64,000 bases of DNA from Sporosarcina globispora (GCF_001274725.1 NZ_LGUF01000007.1:4073911-4137910), one strand, 5' to 3'; shown: positions 28,195 to 36,416, counted from the stretch's first letter. Notes: generated by a model from the letters alone, not told the origin. Made by a program: numbers and translations.

Positions 28195-28264
28195 GGAAAA
28201 TAGGTTCCCCCTCCCCGGTGCCCCATTTTGAAAAAAGTCCAAAATTTTTGACCGGGGGACTATT
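28195..28264. other. Candidate phage cos site, copy 2
   Basis: GGTTCCCCCTCCCCGGTGCC, then CCATTTTGAAAAAAGTCC, then GACCGGGGGAC. It lies between the HNH remnant and the small terminase and is closely similar to copies at 17846 and 36417. The sequence just left of it (TGCTCATAAATCTGGAAAATA) is shared with copy 1. Confidence 0.55.
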
Positions 28265-28411
28265 TTAAAGCTTTTCTTTTAAAACAAAGTAAATTAATAA
28301 AGGCAGCCAACATATTCCTAATACAATCCTATCTATCCAGCGATAGTCTTTTGCTTCCCAAAACAATAGCGCACCAAAGATTAAATAGACGGTTATTATC
28401 CAAATGATCAC
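28265..28411 (-). CDS. Small two-TM membrane protein next to cos
   Basis: 48 residues from a GTG start next to the HNH stop: (M)IIWIITVYLIFGALLFWEAK, a short loop YRWIDR, then IVLGICWLPLLIYFVLKEKL. AAAGGTGGTAAG precedes the GTG. Two hydrophobic segments; no known family. It could be a small phage-like membrane protein. Confidence 0.45.
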   Translation of the reverse strand: MIIWIITVYLIFGALLFWEAKDYRWIDRIVLGICWLPLLIYFVLKEKL

Positions 28412-28412
28412 C

Positions 28413-28571
28413 TTACCACCTTTCATCATGCTGCCATTTGTTTGGCTTCTTATTCCTAAAGTCACGGCTATGTTCTTTGTTATGGCAATCAACACAAACA
28501 GTCTCCAGATTATCTTCATCGAGAGCCAGCTCCGGATGCTGCTCAAGCTCCTTGATAGGTTTCTTTGCCAT
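28413..28571 (-). pseudogene. Chimeric ORF: start of a small element gene joined to HNH C-terminus
   Basis: Reads MAKKP, the start of the small gene found intact-looking at 44187, then IKELEQHPELALDEDN and LETVCVDCHNKEHSRDFRNK, the second half of the HNH nuclease. The upstream half with the first zinc Cys pair and the catalytic HH is lost. Its start overlaps the stop of the upstream gene (TGATG). Confidence 0.7.
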
Positions 28572-28777
28572 CAAAACCACCTATTCTCATCTTTTTCAAC
28601 ACCAATCACTCTGAATGAAGCCAAAAGCAATTCATACTTTAATTCGTCATAATTTAATTCATCGATGGGAATACCTTGCTGCGATTCTCCAGCTCCTAAA
28701 GCAACTAACTGACCAAGGACAAATTTCTTCTTTTCACTGTGAAATGTCTTTTGATTAATAGGTCCAGCTATTCCCAT
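28571..28777 (-). CDS. Hypothetical element-end protein, 68 aa
   Basis: MGIAGPINQKTFHSEKKKFV...LGQLVALGAGESQQGIPIDE...LLASFRVIGVEKDENRWF. Preceded by GGTG six bases before ATG 28777 and by the tail of a decayed frame (TRAQRDYYKDQLNKIQKSSE). The protein is nearly identical to the one at 44187-44393. Fossil copies beside att suggest an element-maintenance role, but no motif supports a function. Confidence 0.55.
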   Translation of the reverse strand: MGIAGPINQKTFHSEKKKFVLGQLVALGAGESQQGIPIDELNYDELKYELLLASFRVIGVEKDENRWF

Positions 28778-29026
28778 ACCAAGCACCTACAATGCTTCAG
28801 AAGATTTCTGAATCTTATTTAATTGATCTTTATAATAATCACGTTGAGCCCGTGTCCTTTTTAAACCTTTATTCGCATATTAGTAAAAAGATTGAAACTG
28901 AAAGAATGAGTAAATTCGAGGAATACACGAAAAATGTCCTTGAATAATTTTTTTGCTTTAAAATCGGGCATTTTTCGGGCGACTGCAAATTCAACACCTA
29001 TATCCTTTTTTTGCCCGGAAACAAAT

Positions 29027-29120
29027 AACCCCTCGATACCAGTAGTATCAAGGGGTATTATTCTTAGTACATGCTCATGTACTGCTCGCGCTCCCATGGA
29101 TGCACTTGCGTACGGAACAT
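29027..29120 (-). other. glnA 3'-end att copy 2
   Basis: On the minus strand 29120-29064 reads MFRTQVHPWEREQYMSMY-stop, the C-terminus of Bacillus glutamine synthetase, followed by the hairpin CCCCTTGATACTACTGGTATCGAGGGG. No other part of glnA is nearby. It separates elements A and B. Confidence 0.78.
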
Positions 29121-29269
29121 ATACTATAGAAGAAATAAGCATTGTATGGTTATCTATATGCTTATATTACAAGGTTTTCAACCTACAATTATATTATGAT
29201 CCGAAATGAAATATGCACGAATATGGACGATTTTTGGTCATTGTTTGGTCAAAAGTTTGGTCTATTAAC

Positions 29270-29899
29270 TTACCTCAAATCCTCTTTAGTGAACACCATA
29301 CATAACATCCCTACATCAGAGCAGTATTTACTTAATATCTCCCTTCTGCTTTCAGTTGTGGTGTAAAAGACAAGGACAGGCTTGTGCTTATACTGCTTCT
29401 CGATTGCTGGAGCAAGCAATTCGTATTGTTTAATTTTCTTTTTGTTCTCAGCCATGGATTGAGTCCGGTCTACTTCTAAAAAGTGAAAGACTTTGTGGTG
29501 GATAAAGGTTGCATCAGGGATTATCGAGGTCTCTTTGTAGGTCAGCCCACTTTGATATTTGAATGTTATCTTCTGTTCTATCCTCCAGTCTTGTGGACGG
29601 TTAAAATACAGATACATGTCATTTCTGAGGAGATGATGATCTACAGCTAATGACCACTTAACTTCTTTATCAGAGCCAATCATGTCTCTACCAGTAGTGT
29701 TTAAATAATACACATATTTGCCGTTATGCATCTTAATGTGCAGAAAGTCTTTCATCCGATTCAGCACCTTCAGAGCATTACGATCAGTACCCAATCCATG
29801 CAGTACCTGGAGATGTTCTCTTGAAGCGAAAATCAATTTATCCAAACTTAACAAGATCTTCTCCTGCCTGCTCTTCTTTTTCTCGATACTCGACAACAT
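29270..29899 (-). CDS. Replication-relaxation family protein
   Basis: 209 residues matching the Replic_Relax (PF13814) pattern: an N-terminal winged-helix-like part (ILLSLDKLIFASREHLQVLH...KVLNRMKDFL...KYVYYLNTTGRDMIG) and a C-terminal nuclease-like part with IIPDATFIHH, HFLEVDRTQSMAENKKKIKQY and VLVFYTTTES. The family is found on plasmids and integrative elements, probably acting at a replication or transfer origin. AAAGGAG precedes ATG 29899. The start overlaps the upstream FtsK-type gene by 62 bases, so the two are coupled. It is the gene closest to the att copy. Confidence 0.75.
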   Translation of the reverse strand: MLSSIEKKKSRQEKILLSLDKLIFASREHLQVLHGLGTDRNALKVLNRMKDFLHIKMHNGKYVYYLNTTGRDMIGSDKEVKWSLAVDHHLLRNDMYLYFNRPQDWRIEQKITFKYQSGLTYKETSIIPDATFIHHKVFHFLEVDRTQSMAENKKKIKQYELLAPAIEKQYKHKPVLVFYTTTESRREILSKYCSDVGMLCMVFTKEDLR

Positions 29900-31118
29900 G
29901 TTCTGGCGCTCCTTTCATTGATTGTGGGACCTGGTATCGCTCTAATCGTTTCCACATGTCATGATCCTCTAATAGAGGGACCTGCATTTTCTGGAGTTCA
30001 TGAGTTTTATAGAGCCCCCTGCCTTTCACATCAGATGGCAGCTCCTCAGCTCCCCTTTCATCTATAGCCACTTCTGAAGCATAACCGGATGGCAGCCGAA
30101 AAGTTACCTTACCATCTGAATTTTGCTTTATAGAACGAGGCAAAGTGTCTGATGTTGGGTATTGGGTGCAGAATACTTCCCTATAGCCTAACCCGCCGCC
30201 AATTCGTGTGATTTCACCTAAGAAGTATTGGCAGGCACCCAGCATTTCTTTCTGAGGTTTTTTCATCCACTTCTCAGGGGCCAGTTGGGCTGCTTCATCC
30301 ACAATGATGAACTTCCTTTTCTTAATTGGTGTGTTAGATATGTTTGTATAGAAATTTTCTTGGAAGTACTTATATTCCTCCTGCATTTGATTGTGGATAC
30401 CTTCAAGCATGATAGCAGCTTCCATTGGATTGCTGGCAACTCCTTTTACTTGCTCCAGGAGCTTATACCTTCCAAACTCCAAACCGCCCTTTAAATCGAT
30501 GATATACAGCTCAACATCTTGGGGGTGGTACTCAATTAGATACGTGACTAAGACTTTAAGAAAAACAGTCTTTCCAAATCGGGTAGTCCCCGCCACAGTC
30601 ATATGAGGTATCTTTTCAAAGTCATGCCATAGCATCCCTTCCAGGACCTTTCCTAACGGAATCACCCATAAGTTCTCTCCTGCCTTCTTATGGTCCTCTG
30701 GATAGACAGGACATTCCGGAACAAGTTTATATGGGAATAAGTCCGGAATATCCTTCTTAAACACTTTAATCACTAAATACTTGCGTGGATCCTTCGGAAT
30801 CACCCAGGCTTTAAATTCGACCAATACCGGCCGGCTTAAACCATCTGAGAAAAAATGCACCTTCTTTTCCATCTCAGCCATTTTTGTAGCCGGCAATCCC
30901 AATGGAATTTGAAATACATACTTAGTTCCGATTTCCTCGTTCCCATCCACAATAGGATATTTCTTTTTGAACTTAGGGAATTGAGGCTCCCCTTTTTTAT
31001 TGGTGATTCCGTACCCTGTGTTTTCAAATATCGTCTGTATGCTTTTCCTTTCATTGCTCCCTTTAGGGATGGCTGCAGCTCCTGCCACCAACAAGGGAAA
31101 AGCTAACCATTCAACCAT
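29838..31118 (-). CDS. FtsK/HerA-type DNA translocase of an integrative element
   Basis: 426 residues. An N-terminal hydrophobic segment (WLAFPLLVAGAAAI) is followed by a beta-rich region, then a P-loop ATPase: Walker A GTTRFGKTV at residues 177-185 and Walker B KFIIVDEAAQLAP, with the FtsK-like FCTQYPTSDTLPRSIKQN. It resembles the FtsK/SpoIIIE coupling proteins of ICE-type elements and is likely to pump element DNA during transfer or replication. ATG 31118 has GGAG nine bases upstream. A deleted homologue survives in element A only as its last residues. Confidence 0.82.
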   Translation of the reverse strand: MVEWLAFPLLVAGAAAIPKGSNERKSIQTIFENTGYGITNKKGEPQFPKFKKKYPIVDGNEEIGTKYVFQIPLGLPATKMAEMEKKVHFFSDGLSRPVLVEFKAWVIPKDPRKYLVIKVFKKDIPDLFPYKLVPECPVYPEDHKKAGENLWVIPLGKVLEGMLWHDFEKIPHMTVAGTTRFGKTVFLKVLVTYLIEYHPQDVELYIIDLKGGLEFGRYKLLEQVKGVASNPMEAAIMLEGIHNQMQEEYKYFQENFYTNISNTPIKKRKFIIVDEAAQLAPEKWMKKPQKEMLGACQYFLGEITRIGGGLGYREVFCTQYPTSDTLPRSIKQNSDGKVTFRLPSGYASEVAIDERGAEELPSDVKGRGLYKTHELQKMQVPLLEDHDMWKRLERYQVPQSMKGAPEHVVEYREKEEQAGEDLVKFG

Positions 31119-31270
31119 TGGCCAAGCGCTCCTTTCCGAAATGAACTTGTGGAACAAGTGAATGAGGACTTTAGCATAAAGCTAAAGTAATTTCACTCAA
31201 ACCGAACTATTTAATACAAGCTCTATCCATTGAAAACATTGATATCCGAACAGACTGGAGAACTGACTGC

Positions 31271-31540
31271 CTAAAACCCGATGATCAGGCTGCGTATGAG
31301 TGGGTTCTTGAATACAGCCCACCCGATAGCAAACAGAATACCTCCCAGACCAACTGCCCGAACAGTCGCTTCATTGATCGGCACGCCACATTTTTCTAAA
31401 AAAAAGAGGGCCATTAAGACAGCCCCAGTGCCCACAAAGAACGTAAGTCCCCCGTCTACCATGGATAGTAATTCGGGATCTAGAGCCATATAGGAATACC
31501 CAGAGACAAACTGTTTAAAAGGAATAACCTCTACTCCCAC
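31271..31540 (-). CDS. Small membrane protein of the FtsK operon
   Basis: 89 residues from a GTG start (GGAGGAAGAGAAAC upstream), overlapping the end of the preceding gene. Two hydrophobic segments: GLTFFVGTGAVLMALFFLEK and ILFAIGWAVFKNPLIRSLII. It lies just upstream of the FtsK-type ATPase on the same strand and is preserved as a relic in element A, so it belongs to the core module. It might anchor the translocase; that is a guess. Confidence 0.6.
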   Translation of the reverse strand: MGVEVIPFKQFVSGYSYMALDPELLSMVDGGLTFFVGTGAVLMALFFLEKCGVPINEATVRAVGLGGILFAIGWAVFKNPLIRSLIIGF

Positions 31541-31828
31541 GTTTCTCTTCCTCCTTCAGCTTTCTCTTTAATTTAGCTGCCGTTTGATAATAAACGTCAT
31601 CATAGCTTTCAATGCCGGCAGCCACACATTGATACCTTTCCAGGTAGTTCATGATAGTCCAGCAATCATCTGCTGTTTTGCACTGAAATACAGTTGATTA
31701 AGATAATCAGAGGAAAATAGAAATTCAGTTTCGTCCAGCTCAGTAAAACTACTTTCATACTGCCTCCTCTTGGTTACCTCCCTTTTCTTATAACCGTCAA
31801 AAATACTTTTTAAAATGCCATTGATCAT
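31515..31828 (-). pseudogene. First gene of the FtsK operon, one-base deletion
   Basis: Starts MINGILKSIFDGYKKREVTK with GAGGTG upstream, continues TEFLFSSDYLNQLYFSAK and then shifts frame within the codons for KTADDCW; the other frame carries on to KRKLKEEEKRGSRGYSF. The total length is 314 bases, one short of a multiple of three, and the homologue in element A shows the base missing here. Family unknown. Confidence 0.6.
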
Positions 31829-31988
31829 GGATCTACACCTCTTTCTGTCAGTGTCTGATACAATATATGGGCTAGTGACTATAAAATTGCCTGTCTCTCA
31901 AAGAAAAGTTAAATTTTTATCAAACTTATCTTTAAAGGAATTCAAAGCAAAGTGTGGAAATGGTTATAAAAGCTATTGGAGGCCACAT

Positions 31989-32189
31989 ATGTTTAAAAAT
32001 AATATAGATTATTGGATGGATAAGCAGGGGTTAAAGAACAAACATATCGCTAAAGCTTGTGAAGTAACGGAAACCACCTTTTCAAAATGGAGACAAAATA
32101 AGACTCAGCCAGATTTGAAACAATCGGCAATCATTGCCCGTAAATTAGGAATATCAATCGACGACTTAGCAGATCTCAAGGAGGATTAA
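31989..32189 (+). CDS. Xre-type helix-turn-helix regulator
   Basis: 66 residues starting MFKNNIDYWMDKQGLKNKHI, with the helix-turn-helix IAKACEVTETTFSKWRQNK and the tail KLGISIDDLADLKED. GGAGG lies six bases before the ATG. The longer open frame upstream has no ribosome site. It is divergent from the FtsK operon, so it may control that operon, and it is three bases from the next gene. Confidence 0.8.
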   Translation: MFKNNIDYWMDKQGLKNKHIAKACEVTETTFSKWRQNKTQPDLKQSAIIARKLGISIDDLADLKED

Positions 32190-32192
32190 ATA

Positions 32193-32702
32193 ATGTTTTA
32201 TTTGTTTGTTGGGCTTTTTATAATAACTATTGCATTAGGGATACTTACTATTTTCTTTTTGTTCAAGTGGGAAAAATACGGCAGCAAGAGACTTTCAATA
32301 ACTGCATTGGCACTCGTTGTCTCGGTATTGATTTTAATCCCTCTTGGGAAAGCGCCAGTAGTTGATGAAATGTCTGAGGAAGAAGCTAACCAATGGTATG
32401 AAGACAATATTGCACCAAAATCAACTGAAGAAACTGCGAGTGTAGCACAAGAGGTTAAGGAAAATAAACCGACAATAAGCAAAGCTGAAGCTGATCAAAT
32501 TCATGTAGGAATGACTTATGAAGAAGTTGTGTCAATTATTGGGCAGGAAGGAACTTTAGACAATGAAACTAAAATGAGCCATACCACTTTAACCTCATAT
32601 AAATGGAAAAACGAAGATGGTAGTTATGCAGCTATTTTTTTCTCTGACAAAAATACTGGTGTTCCTAAAGTTAAAGATTTTATTTTCAGTAACTTAAAAT
32701 AA
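32193..32702 (+). CDS. Membrane protein with SmpA/BLIP-like C-terminal domain
   Basis: 169 residues: two N-terminal membrane segments (LFVGLFIITIALGILTIFFL, ITALALVVSVLILIPLG), an acidic linker, and a C-terminal domain (QIHVGMTYEEVVSIIGQEGT ... YKWKNEDGSYAAIFFSD), the pattern of SmpA/OmlA and DUF3862-type beta-alpha domains found outside the membrane. Co-transcribed with the Xre regulator. Role unknown. Confidence 0.65.
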   Translation: MFYLFVGLFIITIALGILTIFFLFKWEKYGSKRLSITALALVVSVLILIPLGKAPVVDEMSEEEANQWYEDNIAPKSTEETASVAQEVKENKPTISKAEADQIHVGMTYEEVVSIIGQEGTLDNETKMSHTTLTSYKWKNEDGSYAAIFFSDKNTGVPKVKDFIFSNLK

Positions 32703-32705
32703 TAA

Positions 32706-32738
32706 AAACAAACCGTCTCACTAAGAGGCGGTTTTTAA
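32706..32738. terminator. Bidirectional terminator
   Basis: Stem AAACCGTCTC / GAGGCGGTTT with T-rich and A-rich flanks between two converging genes. Confidence 0.75.
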
Positions 32739-32942
32739 TATGCGCAGCGTCCTTGGTTGTGTTGGCTCCCAGCTAATATATCCTTTGTCCCTTAGTTTAT
32801 GAAGCAAGTCACTAACTGTAGATGATGATTTTAATCCCAACATATCTGCAAGATCACGAAATGCCGGTGGATAATTGTGTTTATTTATATATTGATTTAT
32901 TGCTTCTAACGTTTCTTTTTGCCTCTTGGATAGATCACGCAT
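32721..32942 (-). CDS. LexA DNA-binding-domain-like regulator without protease domain
   Basis: 73 residues (MRDLSKRQKETLEAINQYIN...) closely following the LexA winged-helix layout, including the recognition stretch LGLKSSSTVSDLLHKLRDKG and QPRTLRIL. There is no Ala-Gly site and no Ser/Lys protease. It could bind the same boxes as LexA without being cleavable. It overlaps the end of the upstream gene by eight bases, in the leftward arm of the SOS-type control region. Confidence 0.78.
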   Translation of the reverse strand: MRDLSKRQKETLEAINQYINKHNYPPAFRDLADMLGLKSSSTVSDLLHKLRDKGYISWEPTQPRTLRILKTAS

Positions 32943-33159
32943 AATTTACCCCTCTTTTTCTACGTTGTTTGGCAGCAGATAAAATGTTTGCTCGTTTAAA
33001 TGATCTCAGCTGCTGTTTACCAATATCAAAAGTAAGGATGCCTTCCACAGTGATTTTTCGAATAATAACAGCCCGATATGTGAGCTCTCCTGCGTCATTC
33101 ATGTATATCAAATCAATCGGTAATTTATTTTCCAGCGAGTATATAAACAAGCAATTCAT
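32935..33159 (-). CDS. Small WYL-like protein
   Basis: 74 residues from ATG 33159 (AAAGGAG upstream): MNCLFIYSLENKLPIDLIYM, then ELTYRAVIIRKITVEG and ILSAAKQRRKRG. The beta-rich layout IDLIYMNDAGELTYRAV...ILTFDIGKQQLRSFKRANI resembles small WYL/Sm-like folds that sense ligands or bind RNA/DNA. A similar protein starts at 50899 behind an equivalent control region in element C. Confidence 0.55.
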   Translation of the reverse strand: MNCLFIYSLENKLPIDLIYMNDAGELTYRAVIIRKITVEGILTFDIGKQQLRSFKRANILSAAKQRRKRGVNYA

Positions 33160-33190
33160 TATTTTCAGCTCCTTTTGACACAATAATATA

Positions 33191-33240
33191 CAAACACACG
33201 TTCGATTTCAAGTTGATTTTAGAACAAACGTTTGTATAAT
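33191..33240. promoter_or_regulatory. SOS-type control region of element B
   Basis: Two LexA-type boxes: CAAACACACGTTCG (33191-33204) and AGAACAAACGTTTG (33221-33234). The rightward promoter is TTGATT (33213-33218) - 16 bases - TATAAT (33235-33240); the second box fills its spacer. It drives the YolD-like gene and divergently the WYL-like and LexA-like genes. Confidence 0.7.
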
Positions 33241-33265
33241 TTATAGTATAAGGAGATGACAAGAA

Positions 33266-33595
33266 ATGATTCGTGATCGCGGAAAAATGAAATGGCAATC
33301 TGCATTCTTTATGCCCGAGCATGTGAAAATGCTAAAACAAATAACCTTTGATGATAAGAAACAAAAGAAGCCACTGCTGGATGAACAGGAATTTGAGGAG
33401 ATTGGTTTTATTGTTATGGATTCACTAAACTACACGATCCCCATCAAAGTAACGATCTGGCAGGAAGGTTTCTTCGAGACAATTACGGGGATTGTGGCTA
33501 AAGTGGATATGCTAATGAAATACATACTATTTGAATGCGATGACGGAAGAAGAAGGATCAGTATTGGAGAAATAACGGGTGTTGAGAGGGTTTAA
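33266..33595 (+). CDS. YolD-like family protein
   Basis: 109 residues starting MIRDRGKMKWQSAFFMPEHV, the characteristic YolD opening, with the C-terminal beta sheet PIKVTIWQEGFFETITGIVA...RRRISIGEITGVERV. YolD-like genes usually lie beside UvrX/Y-family polymerases and are SOS-induced; here the promoter has LexA-type boxes but the polymerase is absent. AAGGAGATG precedes the ATG. The stop overlaps the start of the next gene. Confidence 0.85.
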   Translation: MIRDRGKMKWQSAFFMPEHVKMLKQITFDDKKQKKPLLDEQEFEEIGFIVMDSLNYTIPIKVTIWQEGFFETITGIVAKVDMLMKYILFECDDGRRRISIGEITGVERV

Positions 33596-33978
33596 TGATG
33601 ACCAGGATTCCAGAAAAAGACCGAGATATTTTAGAGCAAGCAATGTACTTGCCTATGCTGCTAACCATTCTTGAACGTGATCGGACTATATTTGATAAGA
33701 CCGGCTTTAAACTCAAAGAGCCTTATCTTCAGTTAATTGAGGAAACCATTAAGGCCGTTCAAAGGGATTTAAAAGAAGCAAGGAACGCAATGAGAAAAGG
33801 CCAGATGAAGGTTGAGCAGGTAGCACGGGATGAGGCTTTTACGATGTTTATATTCATTTACAAAGGGTTTGAGGAACAACATAATTACTTCAACCCAAGG
33901 ATCCGGAATAAAGTTCAGGAGTTAATGGAGTACTACCTTTATAACCGCTATAAAAATAAAGAACAAGCCAATATATAA
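33595..33978 (+). CDS. Hypothetical helical protein coupled to YolD
   Basis: 127 residues (MMTRIPEKDRDILEQAMYLP...ELMEYYLYNRYKNKEQANI), predicted wholly helical, with YKGFEEQHNYFNPRIRNKVQ near the end. Its start overlaps the YolD stop (TAATG). A relic of the same gene follows the subtilase in element A, so it is a core gene of these elements. No known function. Confidence 0.65.
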   Translation: MMTRIPEKDRDILEQAMYLPMLLTILERDRTIFDKTGFKLKEPYLQLIEETIKAVQRDLKEARNAMRKGQMKVEQVARDEAFTMFIFIYKGFEEQHNYFNPRIRNKVQELMEYYLYNRYKNKEQANI

Positions 33979-34419
33979 ATCGCCTTTATTCCATAAACGG
34001 GCCATTATATTAAATAAGGGTTGCATAAACCCCAGTTTTTTACAGCTTTCTGGCTTCCGAAGAAGCCAAAAACGTTGATACATCAACGATGTATAAAATC
34101 GTGAATATACAAGTAAAAAGGAACAAAGTTCAAACCTTTGGTAAATAAGGATTTCGCCTTTTGGTGTACTCCCGAAAGTTGCGATTATGATAATTAGGTT
34201 TGTATAGAGTATGCAGCGGTCTATTGGGGATCTTGTTCAACTTCAAGGGATGATTTTGATTTAGACGAAAATATTTACTTTTCTTGAATTTCTAGTATCC
34301 AAAATTAATTTTAAGGAGACTAGAAAAGCACATAAATTCAAAATAGGTATCTGCCCAATCAAAATGGGTTAATTCACCATAACTTATGAATGTATGACTT
34401 TTAGGAAATGGAGGTATTT
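33979..34419. other. Conserved left flank of the repeat-protein cassette
   Basis: 440 bases without a gene. The stretch 34060-34135 (AAACGTTGATACATCAACGA, TGTATAAAATCGTG) matches 57485-57545 before the second repeat-protein gene (AAACGTTGATAAATCAATCA, TGTATAAAATCATG). Further similarity continues around 34200 (TTTGTATAGAGTATGCA against TTCGTGTATAGGGTATACA). It probably holds the cassette promoter. Confidence 0.5.
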
Positions 34420-35790
34420 ATGAATATGTATAGACAGTCTATACCGTATAATAACAATTACCATGGTTGGCTACGACCAACATCACAATACGAAAATTAT
34501 TTTAGGGAAACTCGAGCTCCAATAGCTGGTGATTCTAATGTTCCAGGTGTTGCGGCAGTTTACGGCAATAATACGAATGGTGGTACAGGTGTAGCCGGGA
34601 AAAGTATAAGTGGCTGGGGTACTTCGGGCCATAGTGACACGAGCACGGGAGTAGTTGGAGTAAGTAAAAGCGGTTGGGGTACTTCGGGCGAGAGTGTAAC
34701 GAACACGGGAGTAGTGGGAATGAGTAAAAGTGGCTGGGGTGTATCCGGCCATAGTGACACGAGCACAGGAGTAGTGGGAATAAGTAAAAGTGGCTGGGGT
34801 ACTTCGGGCGAGAGTACAACGAACACGGGAGTAGTGGGAATGAGTAAAAGTGGCTGGGGTGTATCCGGTAAAAGTGGCTGGGGTACTTCGGGCGAGAGTA
34901 TAACGAACACGGGAGTAGTGGGAATGAGTAAAAGTGGCTGGGGTGTATCCGGCCATAGTGACACGAACACAGGAGTAGTGGGAATAAGTAAAAGTGGCTG
35001 GGGTACTTCGGGCGAGAGTACAACGAACACGGGAGTAGTGGGAATGAGTAAAAGTGGCTGGGGTGTATCCGGCCATGGTGACACGAATACAGGAGTAGTG
35101 GGAATAAGTAAAAGTGGCTGGGGTACTTCGGGCGAGAGTATAACGAACACGGGAGTAGTGGGAATGAGTAAAAGTGGCTGGGGTGTATCCGGCCATGGTG
35201 ACACGAATACAGGAGTAGTGGGAATGAGTAAAAGTGGCTGGGGTGTATCCGGTCATGGTGACACGAATACAGGAGTAGTGGGAATAAGTAAAAGTGGCTG
35301 GGGTACTTCGGGCGAGAGTATAACGAACACGGGAGTAGTGGGAATGAGTAAAAGTGGCTGGGGTGTATCCGGCCATGGTGACACGAATACAGGAGTAGTG
35401 GGAATAAGTAAAAGTGGCTGGGGTACTTCGGGCGAGAGTATAACGAACACGGGAGTAGTGGGAATGAGTAAAAGTGGCTGGGGTGTATCCGGCCATAGTG
35501 ACACGAACATGGGAGTTGCAGGGATAAGTAGAGATAACATTGGTGTATATGGGAAAGGCGGACGACTCGCAGGTATGTTTGAAGGTAATGTTGACATAAC
35601 GGGTTCTCTTACTGTTCAGGGCAAGAACATCAACGAACTTACGGGACTGCAACAGCAAGTCAATAACCTTCAGCAGCAATTATCAAGCATACAACAAAAA
35701 CACGACGAAGATGTACAGGGTATCGCAAACAGTTTGTTAACGCTCGCTCAACGGGTCACCGCTTTAGAAAGTCTATCACATTCACATTGA
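34420..35790 (+). CDS. Glycine-rich tandem-repeat protein with tail-fibre-like C-terminus
   Basis: 456 residues from ATG 34420 (GGAGG upstream). Residues about 60-370 consist of some 16 units of about 20 residues, alternating SGWGTSGESxTNTGVVGMSK and SGWGVSGHxDTNTGVVGISK, with one shortened unit. These would form a beta-solenoid or fibre. The C-terminus reads GMFEGNVDITGSLTVQGKNI and then a coiled coil (LQQQVNNLQQQLSSIQQKH). No signal peptide or membrane segment. The same architecture recurs at 57732. It may be a surface or appendage-like fibre; function unproven. Several long antisense frames here are codon-bias shadows. Confidence 0.72.
   Translation: MNMYRQSIPYNNNYHGWLRPTSQYENYFRETRAPIAGDSNVPGVAAVYGNNTNGGTGVAGKSISGWGTSGHSDTSTGVVGVSKSGWGTSGESVTNTGVVGMSKSGWGVSGHSDTSTGVVGISKSGWGTSGESTTNTGVVGMSKSGWGVSGKSGWGTSGESITNTGVVGMSKSGWGVSGHSDTNTGVVGISKSGWGTSGESTTNTGVVGMSKSGWGVSGHGDTNTGVVGISKSGWGTSGESITNTGVVGMSKSGWGVSGHGDTNTGVVGMSKSGWGVSGHGDTNTGVVGISKSGWGTSGESITNTGVVGMSKSGWGVSGHGDTNTGVVGISKSGWGTSGESITNTGVVGMSKSGWGVSGHSDTNMGVAGISRDNIGVYGKGGRLAGMFEGNVDITGSLTVQGKNINELTGLQQQVNNLQQQLSSIQQKHDEDVQGIANSLLTLAQRVTALESLSHSH
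34606..35525 (+). repeat. 60-bp tandem repeat array (120-bp higher order)
   Basis: Fifteen or so near-identical 60-base units lie in phase with the reading frame; two alternating types make a 120-base super-unit. One unit is shortened (around 34860-34880) and one place has two H-type units in a row (35161-35280), as expected from recombination slippage. Confidence 0.9.
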
Positions 35791-36143
35791 GAACCCCCAT
35801 CAAATAGATTGCTAGCTGAATCTGCATACGACAAACAAGAATGTATATAAATCGTCTTTAATTTTTAAAGATAATGCCGATAATATCTGATTATGTTAAA
35901 TAAACATATTCAGGAATACGATAATCTTATTCTTTAATCGGAAGTGAAAACAGAAGATCATTATGCTATGCATTTAATATTATTTGGATATCGAGTTTTC
36001 AAGAAAAGGGCACGTTTGTTTAATACTCTTCTCTTACTACAAATAGAGAGTAAATTAAAGAAGAAGGACATTACATATCTTATATAACTAATATGTAATG
36101 TCCTTTTATTTAATATTTTTTAAATTCAGGTCCTGATAACAAC
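35791..36143. other. Conserved right flank of the repeat-protein cassette, with terminator
   Basis: Contains a 120-base stretch (35910-36030: ATATTCAGGAATACGATAAT, CTTATTC, TATCGAGTTTTCAAGAAAAG) closely similar to 60080-60205 behind the second cassette. At 36060-36116 a long hairpin (AAGGACATTACATAT / ATATGTAATGTCCTT) with T-rich ends terminates the small-terminase transcript coming from the right. Confidence 0.55.
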
Positions 36144-36350
36144 TTATCTCTCATCCATGCTAGGATGGCTCTTTATAAATTTTTGTGAACCATTTTCGAT
36201 TGTGATACTCACTCCGTCGCGATCAATCACTTTATCACATTCTGCATCTAATTCATGCAAACGAATTAAATCATTTACTTTTTTTACTTCCAGCAAATCT
36301 TCGGTATCAACACGTGCTAATAATTGATTTTTTAACTCATCAAATTTCAT
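36144..36350 (-). CDS. P27-family small terminase, short
   Basis: 68 residues: MKFDELKNQLLARVDTEDLL, then CDKVIDRDGVSITIENGSQK and FIKSHPSMDER-stop. It has the P27 core but stops where the element-A copy would continue for about 37 more residues, and no terminase large gene follows, so it is truncated or remodelled. It lies 66 bases downstream of the cos-like block. Confidence 0.68.
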   Translation of the reverse strand: MKFDELKNQLLARVDTEDLLEVKKVNDLIRLHELDAECDKVIDRDGVSITIENGSQKFIKSHPSMDER

Positions 36351-36416
36351 ACTACCCCTCCCCCCTTATCACCCCTAATGTGAAAGGCTAATTTTTATAT
36401 ATTTTCAGAGAGTTAA

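Larger units (their letters stand above)
28558..29120. repeat. About 560-bp right-end repeat of element A (partner at 44173-44737)
   Basis: This segment and 44173-44737 are almost identical; I count about seven differences by eye. Both contain the same 69-codon gene, the same short decayed frame ending TRAQRDYYKDQLNKIQKSSE, and the glnA att copy at the far end. They look like the conserved right end of two related elements. Confidence 0.8.

Noticed and set aside
34606..35525. CRISPR-like regularity of the 60-bp repeats
   Set aside because: There are no variable spacers; the units are coding, in frame and nearly identical.
34483..35679. Long minus-strand ORFs (398, 214, 162 and 114 codons) opposite the repeat protein
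   Set aside because: They lie entirely within the 60-bp repeat array, arise from its codon bias in all antisense frames, and have no ribosome sites.
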